Below are positions 16,258 to 25,126 of a stretch of 29,718 bases of DNA, piece by piece. The stretch is from CAIPAT01 sp041665605 (GTDB taxonomy: Bacteria > Verrucomicrobiota > Lentisphaeria > Victivallales > Victivallaceae). Below the pieces are notes generated by a model. It did not search any database. It saw only the letters and a program-made list of their open reading frames with translations, and had not been told where the DNA came from. The DNA lies in NCBI GenBank assembly GCA_041665605.1, contig JBAYIO010000077.1:1-29718 (forward strand), read 5' to 3'. A program made the translations under genes and the position numbers. The number at the start of each line of letters is the position of its first letter. Position 1 is the first letter of the stretch.

Positions 16258-16304
16258 GATAAACCTTTAATAAATCTTGCCGGGAACGGCATCTGTGGTT
16301 TATC
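16258..16304. repeat. Nested inverted repeat upstream of the FabK-like gene
   Basis: GATAAACC (16258-16265) and GGTTTATC (16297-16304) enclose an inner hairpin GCCG-GGAA-CGGC (16279-16290). It lies in the 146-bp gap 5' of the FabK-mre-mrdA operon. No T-run follows on either side, so a regulatory role is more likely than termination. Confidence 0.4.
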
Positions 16305-16369
16305 TCCAACCGGATACAATACGCCTATAAACGGCTTTTTGCAATATACTTTGCCGGAAAGACAGTCCG

Positions 16370-17713
16370 TCAATCCTCAAGAAATTTCTTTTCCACGGAA
16401 TCTAAATATTTATTCAGGGACGGCCACATCGTATAGTCTTTTCTGCCTGCCTCATTGATTTCACGGCTGTAGAGGAGGGCAGGCGACAGCTTTGTGTTTT
16501 CCAGTTTAAATAAATAATCTTCAATAGCTTCCTGTTTGTCCAGTTCTTTATTCAGGTTGTCAAGGGCGGTTATAAGCTGCTCTCTGGATTTGCTTTCGGA
16601 TTTGGTGCCGATGTCGCTTAATGCTTGATTAAAGTCAAAGGCTGTCTCCGCCAGCGCCAGCGGACAGGCATTTCTGACGGATTCTATAATATTGATTTTT
16701 TCAAGCAGCACGGCATTCTTGTTTTCAATCAACGACAGCTTTTCCGGTAATTCAGTGATATCAATTGTCTCCTCTTTAGATTCCTTTTTCCCGTTTTTCA
16801 TCATACATGTTACTTTTCTGATCGCCGCTATTTTCTCTCTTATCTGCTTAGCGCTAAAAGGTGTAAGTGCTGAAAGTGATTTTTCCCTGGCTACTGACTC
16901 AAACCAGAACTGGATTTTCTTTTCATCTGAATCATTGGGTGAAGAGTTCTTGAAATATTTTTCCAGAACCACCCGTTCCACGGTTGTGGAGAATATTTCC
17001 TGCGGAGAATACTTCTTTTGTACGGATAAAAAGATAATATCATTCAGAATATGCTCGGAACCGGATGAAATGCTCTCGATCTTTTTCACCAGAAAACTGC
17101 AAACCTCTTCATAAAATTCATAAGCAGTGCCATCACTTTCCTGGTAGAGCGGCTGCGATATCACTTTCCTGAGTTCAGGTATTTTACCTTCAAGCGCACA
17201 TGCTTTTAATCCGGGCATGTAATATGTATCAAAAATTATTGCAGTTGTGTATCTCTGGTGGAACATTCCAAGCATCCCGGCCAGCATCCATTGCGGCAGC
17301 GCATTGAAATTCTCTTCCGGCTTAATCCCCAGACGGCAAAGTATTATCGTTGAAAGCAGATATTTGTTAATATGGAAATCATTCTTCCATTTTTCATAGT
17401 CATTGCTTAGGGATATCGTGACCAGTTCATTTGTCTGCAGCAGCGTTGTTTTTTCTTTTGCGTCGGGCGTAATTAAAATTCTACAATTGATTATTCCGCG
17501 GCCACGGTTGCTTTTTATCAGCCGGCTGACAACCGCATCCATCTGTTTAAAATGGTCCATGAAGATGAAATACTGACTGTCAAATTTTTTAAATTCGACG
17601 GAGAGGCCGGGAGAAACGGTAAAGCTGCTTTCCGCCATGAGTGCGCCGCTGCAGAACAGAATACAAAATGCGGACAGCACCAGCATCAGGTTGACTGATT
17701 TCTTTCTTGTCAT
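16370..17713 (-). CDS. Exported protein resembling peptidase-MA-like proteins but lacking HExxH
   Basis: A 447-residue secreted or periplasmic protein; ATG 17713 has AAGGA about 6 nt upstream and starts a signal peptide (MTRKKS then a hydrophobic core, cleavage likely near ALMA-ES). The first half resembles gluzincin peptidase-MA-like proteins: a beta strand with NELVTISLSNDYEKWK, a helix, then LPQWMLAGMLGMFHQRY, which recalls the LPxWLxEGLA element behind the zinc site. The HExxH helix expected before it reads YLLSTIILCRLG, so zinc and protease activity are probably lost. The C-terminal 180 residues are charged and predicted to be largely helical or coiled coil (ELPEKLSLIENKNAVLLEK). Function unknown. 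It is divergently oriented to thiD. Confidence 0.68.
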   Translation of the reverse strand: MTRKKSVNLMLVLSAFCILFCSGALMAESSFTVSPGLSVEFKKFDSQYFIFMDHFKQMDAVVSRLIKSNRGRGIINCRILITPDAKEKTTLLQTNELVTISLSNDYEKWKNDFHINKYLLSTIILCRLGIKPEENFNALPQWMLAGMLGMFHQRYTTAIIFDTYYMPGLKACALEGKIPELRKVISQPLYQESDGTAYEFYEEVCSFLVKKIESISSGSEHILNDIIFLSVQKKYSPQEIFSTTVERVVLEKYFKNSSPNDSDEKKIQFWFESVAREKSLSALTPFSAKQIREKIAAIRKVTCMMKNGKKESKEETIDITELPEKLSLIENKNAVLLEKINIIESVRNACPLALAETAFDFNQALSDIGTKSESKSREQLITALDNLNKELDKQEAIEDYLFKLENTKLSPALLYSREINEAGRKDYTMWPSLNKYLDSVEKKFLED

Positions 17714-17851
17714 GACAGTCCTTTTAATTTTTTCACAAAACACATTTCTTAGTTTCGCTCCGGCAGTTGTTTTTTGCCAATCCGGAAGTAATATATTCAG
17801 GATATCTTGAAATATAATTTGGATTGGAACAAAACACAAGAAATATGATTG
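17714..17851. promoter_or_regulatory. Divergent intergenic region, thiD and exported-protein gene
   Basis: The 138-bp gap must hold promoters for both directions. A TATAAT hexamer at 17813-17818 faces thiD, 34 nt before its ATG, but the hexamer 17 nt upstream (AATATA) is a poor -35. No riboswitch-like structure (for example a THI box) was recognised ahead of thiD. Confidence 0.35.
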
Positions 17852-18706
17852 ATGAAAAGCACTGAAAATAAATTTTATCCGTCGGCAATGACAATTGCAG
17901 GCAGCGACAGCGGCGGCGGAGCCGGCATACAGGCCGATCTGCGTACATTTGCCGCATTCGGTGTTTTCGGCTGTTCCGCGATTACCGCGGTGACTTCACA
18001 GAATCCGTGTATCGTAAACCGGATTGACCCGCTCCCGGCGGAATCCGTGATTTGCCAGATTACCACTGTACTTGAAAAAATTGCAATCCGGACGATAAAA
18101 ACCGGAATGCTTTTCAATGCGGATATCATCAATGCGGTCTGCGATACTCTCGACGGTAAAGATCTTCCGCTGATTGTCGATCCGGTAATGATCTCCACCA
18201 GCGGGACCTGTCTGCTGGAAAAAACAGCGATCAAAGTCATGCTTGAACGTCTTTTCTCAATGGCGTCCTGGATTACCCCTAATATTCCTGAAGCTGAACT
18301 TATTACCGGAGTTCGCATAAACGGCAGGAAAGCAATGATTACCGCCGCCCTGGAGTGCGCGGAGAAATGGAATTGCGGATGTATTCTAAAAGGTGGACAT
18401 CTGCGCTCTAAATCCGGTGTCGCCGCAGACATTGTATGTTATGAAGGAAATCTGTATGAATTATGTTCGCCGCTGGTAGAGGACTGTAAAGCGTCTCACG
18501 GCACCGGCTGCACTTTGAGTGCGGCGCTGGCTGCCGCTCTGGCGCTGGAGACCCCGTGGGAGAAGGCTTTGACTATGGCCAAGGGGTTTGTTTACAGTTC
18601 ACTGGCGGAGTCTGTGGAGATCGGTGACGGCATTGAAGCCATGTATCCGCCATTTGAATCATCATGGCAGGGCAAGGCGATGCTTTCGAAAATTGAGGAA
18701 ATTTAA
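17852..18706 (+). CDS. thiD: Hydroxymethylpyrimidine/phosphomethylpyrimidine kinase
   Basis: Phosphorylates HMP and HMP-phosphate in the pyrimidine branch of thiamine synthesis and salvage. The 284-residue cytoplasmic protein has normal ThiD length and ribokinase fold. Motifs are MTIAGSDSGGGAGIQADLRTF near the N-terminus (substrate-binding glycine loop), TAVTSQNP, PLIVDPVM, WITPNIPEAELITG, ILKGGH and the anion-hole block SHGTGCTLSAALAAALA with the catalytic Cys. ATG 17852 is preferred over an overlapping TTG at 17849. No other thi genes are in the window. The amidase gene begins 54 nt downstream. Confidence 0.94.
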   Translation: MKSTENKFYPSAMTIAGSDSGGGAGIQADLRTFAAFGVFGCSAITAVTSQNPCIVNRIDPLPAESVICQITTVLEKIAIRTIKTGMLFNADIINAVCDTLDGKDLPLIVDPVMISTSGTCLLEKTAIKVMLERLFSMASWITPNIPEAELITGVRINGRKAMITAALECAEKWNCGCILKGGHLRSKSGVAADIVCYEGNLYELCSPLVEDCKASHGTGCTLSAALAAALALETPWEKALTMAKGFVYSSLAESVEIGDGIEAMYPPFESSWQGKAMLSKIEEI

Positions 18707-18760
18707 ACTAAAACTGTTGCGGTTCAAACGCATTTTATAATTCCGGAAGGTTTTTTATTC

Positions 18761-19744
18761 ATGTTCAGGCATTTTTTTCTGGTTTTGGCAATACTCGGAT
18801 GTATGGGATTTTTATCTCCGGCGGAATGTTCCGCCGCTGATTCTGAAAAGATCCGGTATACCTCGGCTATGGGGCGGAAATATGTCTATTTGCGGGATGT
18901 CGCAAGATATTACAATATGCGTTATTATGTCTGGAATGATCGCGTAGTTCTTTACAATAACGATTTTAAGCTGACATTTTTCCCGCAAAAGAAATATGCA
19001 CTGGTTAACAACATCAAGATTGGACTGCTGTTTGCCTCGTATTCTTCCGGTCCCAACTCTTTTATCAGTGATAAAGACTTTCTGCTGACGGTGGATCCGT
19101 TGATCCGGGCTAATGCCATGCCTCAGCACCGCTTGAGGTTGATCATGATTGACCCGGGCCATGGCGGTAAAGACAATGGCGGGAAATTCAGATATCGGGA
19201 AAAGGACATTGCCTTGAGAATTGCCAATCAGTTGTCCAATGCGTTGAGAAAAAAAGGCTTTACCGTCGCGATGACCAGGACTTCCGACCAGTTCATTGAA
19301 CTTCCTCAGCGTTCTAAACTTTGTCGCGATGTAGGCGCTGACATGTTTATTTCCATCCATTGCAACTCGGCTTCAAATCCGGAAGTCAGCGGCATTGAGA
19401 CTTTCTGCCTGGCGCCGTTCGGCACTTCCTCCACTAATTCCACCAGCGGCTTTGTCGCGGAGCATCGTGAAGACGGCAATCGCTATGACCCGAACAATAT
19501 GGGTTTGGCTTATGAAGTGCATAAATCTCTCATTGCGCGCACTAAAACAATCGACCGCGGGATCAAAAGGGCGCGTTTCATGGTGCTTAAAAACGCGCCA
19601 TGTCCGGCGGTGCTGATCGAGACTGGTTTCCTTTCCAACAAGACCGAGGAAATGCAGATGGGAAGCGACTGGTATCAGAACTTGGTTGCCCAGGCAATTG
19701 CTGACGGCGTTGTGAATTACAGCCGGGATGTTTCCCGTAAATAA
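18761..19744 (+). CDS. N-acetylmuramoyl-L-alanine amidase (Amidase_3), exported
   Basis: Cleaves the bond between N-acetylmuramic acid and the stem peptide in the periplasm, usually for daughter-cell separation or wall recycling. The 327-residue precursor has a signal peptide (about 1-25, FFLVLAILGCMGFLSPAECSA). A small N-terminal domain (about 30-115, KYVYLRDVARYYNMRYYVWND) resembles the copper-amine-oxidase-N-like domains found in other exported amidases. The Amidase_3 domain (about 126-320) shows zinc ligands His134 (DPGHGGKD), Glu147 (YREKDIAL) and His200 (SIHCNS), and catalytic Glu287 (VLIETGFLSN). No LysM or SPOR domain. ATG 18761 has GGAAGG about 10 nt upstream. Confidence 0.93.
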   Translation: MFRHFFLVLAILGCMGFLSPAECSAADSEKIRYTSAMGRKYVYLRDVARYYNMRYYVWNDRVVLYNNDFKLTFFPQKKYALVNNIKIGLLFASYSSGPNSFISDKDFLLTVDPLIRANAMPQHRLRLIMIDPGHGGKDNGGKFRYREKDIALRIANQLSNALRKKGFTVAMTRTSDQFIELPQRSKLCRDVGADMFISIHCNSASNPEVSGIETFCLAPFGTSSTNSTSGFVAEHREDGNRYDPNNMGLAYEVHKSLIARTKTIDRGIKRARFMVLKNAPCPAVLIETGFLSNKTEEMQMGSDWYQNLVAQAIADGVVNYSRDVSRK

Positions 19745-20110
19745 TCTTTTCAGCAACATCAGTAAATATATTTTGATTTTTTCACATGATTGGTGTATCT
19801 TAGATGTTTGTAAGTTTAATTAATGGATTTCACATGAGCAGCATAGATTATAATGTTTATGAAACGCTGACTTTTTCTTTAGCGCCTGCGTTTAAGAAAG
19901 AGATGGTGTCGTTTGCTCATAATCTCGCCCCGCGACGATGATCCTGCCTTTATCTGTTCCCATGAACCGCTGAGTTCTCTGTAAAATCATTAACACAGAA
20001 GAAGTTGGAACTGGAAACAGTATTCTTTTTGATTTTTTGTTCGAACGGTGTACAGTAAGTCTTTTCTTTTGAGAGTTTTAATTAAATTTTATATATGGAG
20101 ATTATTGAAG
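19745..20110. other. 366-bp intergenic region with a possibly frameshifted small ORF
   Basis: The first part is AT-rich. ATG 19834 opens a 35-codon frame to TGA 19939-19941 (product begins MSSIDYNVYETLTFSLAPAF). A second plus frame, open from 19922 to 19984, reads RDDDPAFICSHEPLSSL. A one-base change near 19925-19930, a C-rich stretch, would join them into a ~50-residue protein. No family was recognised and the ribosome-binding site is weak. The last 60 bases are AT-rich and probably hold the argD promoter; GGAG (20096-20099) precedes the argD start by 11 nt. Confidence 0.35.
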
Positions 20111-21304
20111 ATGAGCGATAGTAATTATAATAAGACTGCCGAACGGTATCAGAAATATGTAATGCAGACCTATTCCCCGAAACTGGTATTGGTAAAAGGG
20201 CAGGGGACGTATGTCTGGGACAGTGAAGGCAAACGGTATCTGGATTTTGCCGCAGGCATCAGCGTCTGCAATCTGGGGCATTGCCATCCTGCCGTCTCCG
20301 AAGCAATTAAGTGCCAGGTAGACCGGCTGGTGCATGTTTCCAACCTTTATATGAATGAAATACAACCGCTGCTTGGAGAAAAACTGGTCAAAGCCGGTTT
20401 TGACGGGGTGGTGTTTTTTGCCAACAGCGGGGCCGAAGCCAATGAAGGACTGATCAAACTGGCCAGGAAATGGGGTTCGGAAAAGGGCAGGTATGAAGTG
20501 ATTTCAATGATAGATTCATTCCATGGACGGACGCTGGCAACGCTGGCGGCCACCGGACGGAGCAAGTACCGGAAAGGTTTTGCCCCGGATACCCCCGGAT
20601 TTGTTCAGGTGCCGTTCAATGACATCAAGGCGCTGGAAGCCGCAATCACCGACAAAACCGCGGCAGTTCTGCTGGAGCCGGTTCAAGGCGAAGGCGGCAT
20701 AATGCCCGCTGATCCGGTTTATCTTAAAGCCGTCCGGGAACTCTGCACCGCAAAAGGCATTATGCTGATGTTTGACGAAGTGCAGTGCGGTGTTGGCCGG
20801 ACCGGCACGTTTTACGCGTTTCAGGGATACGGCATCGAGCCGGATGCGCTGTCCATGGCGAAAGCGCTGGGCAACGGGTTCCCGCTGGCGGCGTTTATGG
20901 CGAAACAGGAATTTGCGCAAGTGCTTACTCCCGGAACCCATGCCAGCACTTTCGGCGGAACTCCGCTGGCCTGTGCCGCCGGATGTGCCGTGCTGGATAC
21001 GATCAGCAAAGAAAAAGTGCTTGAGAATTGCGTCAAACAAGGCGCATATTTACAGGAAAAACTGCTTGAGCTTGCTAAGAAATACAAGTTTATGAAGGAA
21101 GTAAGGGGCAAGGGGCTGATGATCGGCGTTGTTATGGATTGTGAAGTTGCCGGATTGATGACGGAAATGATGAGCAACGGCCTTATTACCCTTTCCTGCG
21201 GCGAAAATGTGTTGCGGCTGCTGCCGCCTTTGACCGTATCCAAAGCAGAGATTGACCAGGCAATAGCGATTATGGACAAGAGTTTTGCCGCGGTTGGAAG
21301 CTGA
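20111..21304 (+). CDS. argD: Acetylornithine aminotransferase
   Basis: PLP-dependent class III aminotransferase converting N-acetylglutamate semialdehyde to N-acetylornithine in arginine synthesis. The 397 residues match ArgD length. Features: YLDFAAGISVCNLGHCHP at the N-terminus, FFANSGAEANEGLIKLAR (PLP phosphate contact), SFHGRTLATLAATG, LLEPVQGEGGI, LMFDEVQCGVGRTG (Asp that contacts the pyridine nitrogen) and SMAKALGNGFPLAA with the PLP lysine at Lys251. Related class III enzymes (ornithine or GABA aminotransferase) are possible, but argF 36 nt downstream supports ArgD. ATG 20111 is chosen over an upstream ATG because the added N-terminus is AT-rich and atypical. Confidence 0.93.
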   Translation: MSDSNYNKTAERYQKYVMQTYSPKLVLVKGQGTYVWDSEGKRYLDFAAGISVCNLGHCHPAVSEAIKCQVDRLVHVSNLYMNEIQPLLGEKLVKAGFDGVVFFANSGAEANEGLIKLARKWGSEKGRYEVISMIDSFHGRTLATLAATGRSKYRKGFAPDTPGFVQVPFNDIKALEAAITDKTAAVLLEPVQGEGGIMPADPVYLKAVRELCTAKGIMLMFDEVQCGVGRTGTFYAFQGYGIEPDALSMAKALGNGFPLAAFMAKQEFAQVLTPGTHASTFGGTPLACAAGCAVLDTISKEKVLENCVKQGAYLQEKLLELAKKYKFMKEVRGKGLMIGVVMDCEVAGLMTEMMSNGLITLSCGENVLRLLPPLTVSKAEIDQAIAIMDKSFAAVGS

Positions 21305-21340
21305 AACTGAGGTAATCATTTAAATTCAGTGGAGTGAAAA

Positions 21341-22252
21341 ATGTTTCGGAATCTTTTAACAGTAGAAGACGTTTCATGTGAAGAACTTTACAGGATATTT
21401 GAACTTTCCGCCAGACTCAAGCGCGAAAGGGAATGTTCCGCTTATTTTCCGCTGCAAGGAAAAAGCGTCGGCATGATTTTCGCCAAGTCATCGACCCGTA
21501 CCAGGGTGTCTTTCGAGGTGGGAATCCGGGAACTTGGCGGATCGCCGCTTTATCTCGATCAGGGCAAACTGCAGATGGAGCGCGGAGAATCTATTGCCGA
21601 TACCGCCCGGGTATTGAGCCGTTATCTGCATGCCATCGTAATCCGGACCTATCATCAAGCCGAGATCGTGGAGCTGGCCAAATACGCGACGATTCCGGTT
21701 ATCAACGCCTTGACCAACGAATATCATCCGTGCCAGATACTCGCCGACCTGTTTACTGTTTATGAATACAGTGAAAAACTGGAAGGCGTTAAACTGGTAT
21801 TTTGCGGCGACGGCAGAAGCAATGTCGCTAATTCACTGATCACCGCCTGCAAGATGACCGGGGTTAATCTGGTGATTGCCGCCCCGGAAGGCTTTAATCC
21901 CGCGCAGGCTTTGCTGGATGCCAATATCGGTACCGGCACCGCGGTCTGGGAGAAAGACCCGTTGAAGGCGGTCGAAAACGCTGATTACATTTATACTGAT
22001 GTCTGGGTCAGCATGGGTTTTGAAAAAGAAGCTGAAAGCAGAATCAAACTGCTGCAGCCTTATCAGGTCAACACCGAACTGGTGGAGGCGGCTTCCGCTG
22101 ACGTGAGGATTCTGCACTGCCTGCCTGCTCACCGCGGCATGGAAATCACTGATGAAGTGATGGATTCTCATCGCTCAATCGTTTTTGACCAGGCGGAAAA
22201 CCGGCTTCATGTCCAGAAAGCCATTCTGGCGCTTTTGTTCGATAACCAATAA
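21341..22252 (+). CDS. argF: Ornithine carbamoyltransferase
   Basis: Condenses ornithine and carbamoyl phosphate to citrulline. The 303-residue protein has the carbamoyl-phosphate loop SSTRTRVSFEVG (Ser50-Arg55) and the ornithine-binding HCLPAHRG motif (259-266, Cys260). Further family blocks are HAIVIRTYHQ, PVINALTNEYHPCQILADL and VFCGDGRSNVANSL, plus YIYTDVWVSMGFE, the SMG loop typical of ornithine rather than aspartate transcarbamoylases. ATG 21341 has GGAG about 8 nt upstream. It follows argD and precedes mntP (15-nt gap), so the three are likely co-transcribed. No argB, argC or argG is nearby. Confidence 0.95.
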   Translation: MFRNLLTVEDVSCEELYRIFELSARLKRERECSAYFPLQGKSVGMIFAKSSTRTRVSFEVGIRELGGSPLYLDQGKLQMERGESIADTARVLSRYLHAIVIRTYHQAEIVELAKYATIPVINALTNEYHPCQILADLFTVYEYSEKLEGVKLVFCGDGRSNVANSLITACKMTGVNLVIAAPEGFNPAQALLDANIGTGTAVWEKDPLKAVENADYIYTDVWVSMGFEKEAESRIKLLQPYQVNTELVEAASADVRILHCLPAHRGMEITDEVMDSHRSIVFDQAENRLHVQKAILALLFDNQ

Positions 22253-22267
22253 CATAAGACTGCAAGT

Positions 22268-22834
22268 ATGTCATTTCTGGAAATCCTGCTGGTCTCGTTC
22301 GGCGTTGCCATGGATGCTTTTGCCGTATCGGTTTCAGCCGGCGTAGTGGTGAAAAAGGTCAAATTGCGCCAGGCATTGCTGGCCGGCGCGTTTTTCGGCG
22401 GTTTTCAGGTGCTGATGCCGCTGATCGGCTGGTGCGGCGGCAACGCCTGCAAGCAATTCATCGAATCGTTCGACCACTGGGCGGCTTTTACGCTGCTTGC
22501 TTTAGTCGGCGGCAAGATGATTTATGAGGCTTGCGGGAAAAAAGAAGAGGATGAAGAGCCGGCGGACCCGTTCAACTTGAAAATACTGTTCATCATGGCG
22601 GTGGCTACCAGTATTGACGCGCTGGCGGTGGGAGTGACATTCTCGTTCGTCAATGTTCCGCTCCTGCTTTCGGTGTCGATGATGGGGATAGTGACATTCA
22701 TCGCCTCCGTCGCCGGTGTTTATATTGGCGGCTTGTTCGGACATCTCTTTGAAAGAAAATTTGAATTTGCCGGCGGACTGGTTATTATTCTCATCGGCGT
22801 AAAGATTCTGATTGACCATCTGTGGAAAGGGTAG
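22268..22834 (+). CDS. mntP: Manganese efflux pump MntP
   Basis: Inner-membrane exporter that lowers cytoplasmic Mn2+. The 188 residues form six hydrophobic helices with the duplicated MntP pattern: GVAMDAFAVSVSAGVV in the first repeat and ATSIDALAVGVTFSFV in the second, whose buried Asp residues are thought to handle the metal. A charged cytoplasmic loop (KKEEDEEPADPFN) separates the halves. Length matches the family. In many bacteria mntP is preceded by a yybP-ykoY riboswitch; here only 15 nt separate it from argF, so no such element is present and expression probably follows the arg genes. Confidence 0.93.
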   Translation: MSFLEILLVSFGVAMDAFAVSVSAGVVVKKVKLRQALLAGAFFGGFQVLMPLIGWCGGNACKQFIESFDHWAAFTLLALVGGKMIYEACGKKEEDEEPADPFNLKILFIMAVATSIDALAVGVTFSFVNVPLLLSVSMMGIVTFIASVAGVYIGGLFGHLFERKFEFAGGLVIILIGVKILIDHLWKG

Positions 22835-22842
22835 GCGCATAC

Positions 22843-24210
22843 ATGGATAATGGAATAAATACATCTTTTTTTGATATCTTCAAGATCGGCCCCGGCCCTT
22901 CCAGCTCCCATACCATCGGCCCGATGAAAGCCGCCAATCATTTTATCGCCGGCGCTTTGCAACTCCCGGCTGCCGAATTGAGCAAAGCCGACAAAATTGA
23001 GGTTACGCTCTACGGCTCCCTGGCGTCCACCGGCAAAGGACACGGCACCGATAAAGCCGTGCTGGCCGGCCTGCTGGGGCAGAAACCGGAAACATGTGAT
23101 ACGGATTTACTGCTTGGACTGCTGGCTGATTCCAGAAAAAATTACAAGATCGCCTTAGGCAGACATAAAATAATTTTCCGCAGGGAAAATATAATTTTTG
23201 ACGGGAAGGAGCATGGATTCCCTTACCAGAATACGCTTATTATCAAACTTAAAGCCGGCCGTAAGGTCATGCTTGGAAAGATATATTATTCCATCGGCGG
23301 CGGATTTATCCGCTGTGAAGGGGAAGCGCTGCCGGAAACCGGCATTCCCGTATTCCGCTATAAAAATATGTCCGGACTGATCCGGCTGGTGCGAAAATAT
23401 AATATTCCGCTGGTCGAACTGTTGATGAAAAACGAGTCTGCGGTCAGCGGTTTGTCCGCGGATGAGATAAATGCGAAGCTTGACCATTTGATCGCAGTCA
23501 TGGAAGATTCCGTCAAGCGCGGCATTCATGCTGAAGGCGTTCTGCCGGGGCCTATCGGTTTACAGCGGAAAGCGGCGGCGTTTTATAAGCGCGCCTCGCA
23601 CATGCATCAGGATGTGGACCGCTTTCTGGCGTTGTTGAACGCTTTCTCGATGGCGGTGTCGGAGGAAAATGCCGCCGGTCACAAGATTATTACCGCGCCC
23701 ACGTCCGGTTCCGCCGGCGTTATTCCGGGGATTATTTATTTCTTGAAAAATTATCATGAAGTATCGCGGAAACTTCTGCGCGAAGGCCTGATGGTTGCCG
23801 CCGCCGTGGCTTTTATCGCCCGGCACAATGCCAGTATTTCCGGCGCGGAAGTCGGCTGTCAGGGCGAGATCGGCGTTGCCGCCTCCATGGCGGCGGCTAT
23901 GATCAGTCATGTCAATGGCAAATCCCTGGATGTTATTGAAGCCGCTGCTGAAATCGCGCTGGAACATCATCTCGGCATGACCTGTGACCCCGTCGGCGGT
24001 TTTGTCCAGATACCCTGTATTGAGCGCAATGCCGTCGGCGCGGTGACCGCTTACAACGCATATTTGCTGGCGTCCGTGGGCGACCCCGGAAAACAGAAGG
24101 TAAATTTTGATGAAGTGATTGAAGCCATGCTGGAAACCGGCAAAGGCATGTCCAGGGATTATAAAGAAACCTCGAAAGGCGGGCTGGCAGTCTGTTCGCT
24201 CTGCGGCTGA
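22843..24210 (+). CDS. sdaA: L-serine ammonia-lyase, iron-sulfur dependent, single chain
   Basis: Deaminates L-serine to pyruvate and ammonia with an oxygen-labile [4Fe-4S] cluster. The 455-residue protein has the fused beta-alpha arrangement. The N-terminal domain starts with FKIGPGPSSSHTIGP (about 14-27). The catalytic part contains ITAPTSGSAGVIPG and the cluster ligands expected at Cys339 (EVGCQGE), Cys381 (MTCDP) and Cys392 (QIPCIE); the 42- and 11-residue spacings fit the family. The penultimate Cys454 (CSLCG end) fits the reported tail-in-active-site arrangement. ATG 22843 lies 8 nt after mntP. The cluster implies an anaerobic or low-oxygen cytoplasm. Confidence 0.94.
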   Translation: MDNGINTSFFDIFKIGPGPSSSHTIGPMKAANHFIAGALQLPAAELSKADKIEVTLYGSLASTGKGHGTDKAVLAGLLGQKPETCDTDLLLGLLADSRKNYKIALGRHKIIFRRENIIFDGKEHGFPYQNTLIIKLKAGRKVMLGKIYYSIGGGFIRCEGEALPETGIPVFRYKNMSGLIRLVRKYNIPLVELLMKNESAVSGLSADEINAKLDHLIAVMEDSVKRGIHAEGVLPGPIGLQRKAAAFYKRASHMHQDVDRFLALLNAFSMAVSEENAAGHKIITAPTSGSAGVIPGIIYFLKNYHEVSRKLLREGLMVAAAVAFIARHNASISGAEVGCQGEIGVAASMAAAMISHVNGKSLDVIEAAAEIALEHHLGMTCDPVGGFVQIPCIERNAVGAVTAYNAYLLASVGDPGKQKVNFDEVIEAMLETGKGMSRDYKETSKGGLAVCSLCG

Positions 24211-24234
24211 CGCGCTGAACTGTGGAAGGATATT

Positions 24235-25023
24235 ATGAAAAAGAAGCAATTTGAAGGAAAAGATTATTACAATCCGAATATCAGGATTCTGCTTTGCCGG
24301 CTGGAGGTGATCGAGCACTGGAAATATTTAAATCTGTCCGCTCCGTTCTGGCGGATATATACCAACTTCAATAAAGGCGCCTCCATAACTTACGGCAAAA
24401 ATAAATATCCGCTTGAGCCGGGAAAATTTCTTTTGATTTCACCGGATACTGAATACAGTTCCGGCAATGACAATCCGTTTGAACATTTTTACATCCATTT
24501 TCAGGCCGGCGAGCCTTACGATTTCTGCCCCGGCAAAATCTATTCATTTGATATTGCCGGCGAAGAGCATAAGCTGCTCGATATAATCACCGGGTACATC
24601 AAGGATCCGCCGGAATCCATTCGCACGATCTCGATGCCGCTGCTGGCTCTTTGTTATGCGCTGCTTGCCCGTGTGCCGCAGTCCGACCTGGTGGAAGCTT
24701 GGAGTGACCGCCGGGTGATTGAGGTGGTTAATTTTATTGAGAAGAATATGCAGCAGAAGATTTCCAATGAAACTCTGGCGGAGATCTCCGGCATGAGCCA
24801 GAATGCTTTTGCGCGTCTGTTCAAAGAACAGACCGGCATGTCGCCGCAGAATTTCCTGGCGCACAAGCGGGTCACCAAAGCCTGTATGCTGCTGCGTTAC
24901 TCTAAGCACAGCATCGAGGATGTCGCCGAAATGAGCGGATTCTGCGACCGTTATTACTTTACCCGCGTTTTCACCAGTCTGCGCAATATCAGCCCCGCCG
25001 CCTTCCGCAAACTGAATCATTGA
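24235..25023 (+). CDS. AraC-family transcriptional regulator
   Basis: A 262-residue DNA-binding regulator. The N-terminal ~140 residues form a cupin-like sensor (KGASITYGKNKYPLEPGKFLLISPDTEYSS, HFYIHFQAG), of the type that binds small sugars. The C-terminal ~100 residues are a double helix-turn-helix: NETLAEISGMSQNAFARLFKEQTGMSPQNFL, then SIEDVAEMSGFCDRYYFTRVF with the usual PxxFR-like end (SPAAFRKLNH). ATG 24235 has AAGGA about 6 nt upstream. It lies 24 nt after sdaA, so it may be read from the same transcript; its ligand and targets are unknown and no sugar operon adjoins. Confidence 0.9.
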   Translation: MKKKQFEGKDYYNPNIRILLCRLEVIEHWKYLNLSAPFWRIYTNFNKGASITYGKNKYPLEPGKFLLISPDTEYSSGNDNPFEHFYIHFQAGEPYDFCPGKIYSFDIAGEEHKLLDIITGYIKDPPESIRTISMPLLALCYALLARVPQSDLVEAWSDRRVIEVVNFIEKNMQQKISNETLAEISGMSQNAFARLFKEQTGMSPQNFLAHKRVTKACMLLRYSKHSIEDVAEMSGFCDRYYFTRVFTSLRNISPAAFRKLNH

Positions 25024-25040
25024 GCAATATTGCTCTTTTT
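25022..25040 (+). terminator. Candidate short terminator after the AraC gene
   Basis: The perfect palindrome GAGCAATATTGCTC (25022-25035), overlapping the TGA stop, is followed directly by TTTTT. The stem is only five pairs around ATAT, so it is a weak to moderate intrinsic terminator. Confidence 0.45.
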
Positions 25041-25126
25041 CGCTAGTCCTGCTTGAAAAATCCTGCATGAAGATTTTATTACCTTTATATTATTTATAAC
25101 TATACACGATTGCCAACGGAGGGAAT

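Noticed and set aside
22253..22267. yybP-ykoY manganese riboswitch ahead of mntP
   Set aside because: The gap to argF is 15 nt, far too short.
23560..24318. 252-codon minus-strand frame antisense to sdaA
   Set aside because: sdaA has iron-sulfur ligand spacing and correct length; the antisense frame is GC-skew driven.
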